Below are positions 40,354-41,070 of a stretch of 41,070 nucleotides of DNA, piece after piece (positions within the stretch are counted from its first letter, which is position 1; each line of letters starts with the position of its first letter). The notes under the pieces were generated by a model, which was given only the letters and a program-made list of their open reading frames with translations, was not told the DNA's origin and made no database searches. Made by a program: the position numbers and the translations under genes. Origin of the DNA: Acidovorax sp. CCYZU-2555 (lineage in GTDB: Bacteria; Pseudomonadota; Gammaproteobacteria; Burkholderiales; Burkholderiaceae_C); contig NZ_JAHCDD010000053.1 in assembly GCF_018413525.1 (NCBI RefSeq), positions 1-41,070 on the forward strand, in the 5' to 3' direction.

Positions 40354-41070
40354 GGGCGTGCTCCGCTGTCCAGCGCGGGCTCGGCCGCCTTGTCTTCTTG
40401 ATCGTCCGTCCATTCGGGCAACAGAAAGCCTGCGACCAGTGCCACCTGCGGCGCGGCGACCAGCGTGGGCGCATGGCCGTAGCCCGGCAGCGTCACGCAG
40501 CGCGCGCGCGGGCCGCGCTCGACCATGGCCTGCGCGGTCTCGACCGACAACAGGTCGGACTGCTCGCCGCGAATCAGCAGCGTCTGCGCGCGAATGCTGT
40601 CATAGGCGGCCCACAGCAAGGCCTCGCCAGCGAGCGCCATGTCGGGATTCATCGCCTGGAAAGGCATGGCGATGTCGGGGTCGTAATGCAGCTGCAGCCC
40701 GCCTTCGAGGCGCGGCTTGAGCATGGGCGCGGTCAGGTCCAGCCACTGCTGTTCGGTATGCGGGCCGAAGCCCGTGGAAATCAGGCGCAGGGCCTCGGCG
40801 GCCTGCGGCAGCGAAGTGAAGACCAGCGGCTGGCCCAGATATTCGCCTATGCGCAGCAGCGCCTGCCATTGCACGCGCGGGCCGACATCGTTGAGCACCA
40901 GGCGCCGGATGGGCACGGGCGAAGCGAATGGCGACTCGCTGGCCAGCAGCATGCCGATCAGGCCGCCCATGCTGGTGCCTACCCAGTCGAGCGTCTGCAG
41001 CGGGCTGCGCGCGTGCAGTTGCGCGATCAGCGTCTGCATGTCGGTCGCATAGCGCTGCAGGCCGTAATCC
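40350..41070 (-). CDS. Alpha/beta hydrolase, partial (N-terminus outside window)
   Basis: About 239 C-terminal residues of an alpha/beta-fold hydrolase; the start lies beyond the right edge. The nucleophile elbow GTSMGG holds the catalytic Ser, the acid is probably Asp in LLIRGEQSDLLS, and the catalytic His lies in LPGYGHAPTLV. The lid region with EQQWLDLTAPMLKPRLEGGL resembles esterase or haloalkane-dehalogenase-like members of unknown substrate. Its TGA overlaps the relA ATG by 4 bp, so the two genes are probably co-transcribed and translationally coupled. Confidence 0.9.
   Translation of the reverse strand, partial: DYGLQRYATDMQTLIAQLHARSPLQTLDWVGTSMGGLIGMLLASESPFASPVPIRRLVLNDVGPRVQWQALLRIGEYLGQPLVFTSLPQAAEALRLISTGFGPHTEQQWLDLTAPMLKPRLEGGLQLHYDPDIAMPFQAMNPDMALAGEALLWAAYDSIRAQTLLIRGEQSDLLSVETAQAMVERGPRARCVTLPGYGHAPTLVAAPQVALVAGFLLPEWTDDQEDKAAEPALDSGARP

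Noticed and set aside
38437..40401. Plus-strand open frame opposite relA
   Set aside because: relA is complete and in the expected frame on the minus strand; the plus frame shows no recognisable domain.

Overview
The window looks like chromosomal DNA of a GC-rich betaproteobacterium, most likely Burkholderiales and probably a Comamonadaceae relative. This is judged from the overall base composition, protein flavour and gene types, not from a marker gene. Almost every gene lies on the minus strand, so transcription runs from right to left.

Left third (1-15 kb): a surface-adhesin system. A giant VCBS/Ig-like repeat adhesin with a LapA-type N-terminal retention module starts at 7620 and runs off the left edge, with about 22 repeats of 104-112 residues visible. 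Upstream of it is a compact type I secretion operon: TolC-like outer membrane channel (12441-13973), a 77-residue conserved small protein, a LapB-type ABC exporter with a C39-like domain, an HlyD-type adaptor, and a LuxR-type regulator with a partly degenerate receiver, closed by a strong terminator at 7763-7799. The 0.9 kb leader upstream of the operon (13974-14909) has AT-rich patches holding three helically phased 10-bp repeats and a 24-bp near-perfect inverted repeat.

Middle and right (15-36.6 kb): four cell-surface-signalling (FecI/FecR/FecA-like) iron-uptake modules, all on the minus strand. Modules 1-3 are sigma, anti-sigma/regulator and TonB-dependent siderophore receptor with an N-terminal STN signalling domain. 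Module 4 is different: the sigma factor and the FecR regulator are one 454-residue polypeptide, and the usual cytoplasmic anti-sigma domain of FecR is missing. Candidate Fur sites lie upstream of the sigma genes, best at 19508-19526 and 36650-36668. Between modules 2 and 3 sit a large dCache-HAMP-PAS-PAS-GGDEF-EAL protein and, on the plus strand, an extensin-like protein with M15-peptidase-type metal motifs.

Right end (36.9-41 kb): a low-GC hypothetical lipoprotein, a tRNA-Val(GAC) with encoded CCA and a downstream terminator, monofunctional-type relA (ExDD synthetase signature, degenerate HD hydrolase), and a partial alpha/beta hydrolase whose stop overlaps the relA start by 4 bp.

Taken together, the window encodes attachment machinery and multi-siderophore scavenging, with c-di-GMP and (p)ppGpp enzymes nearby. 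The functional links between these blocks are inference from position. The most unusual element is the sigma-FecR fusion; a similar hybrid (IutY of Pseudomonas putida) is known, so the architecture is rare but not unprecedented.
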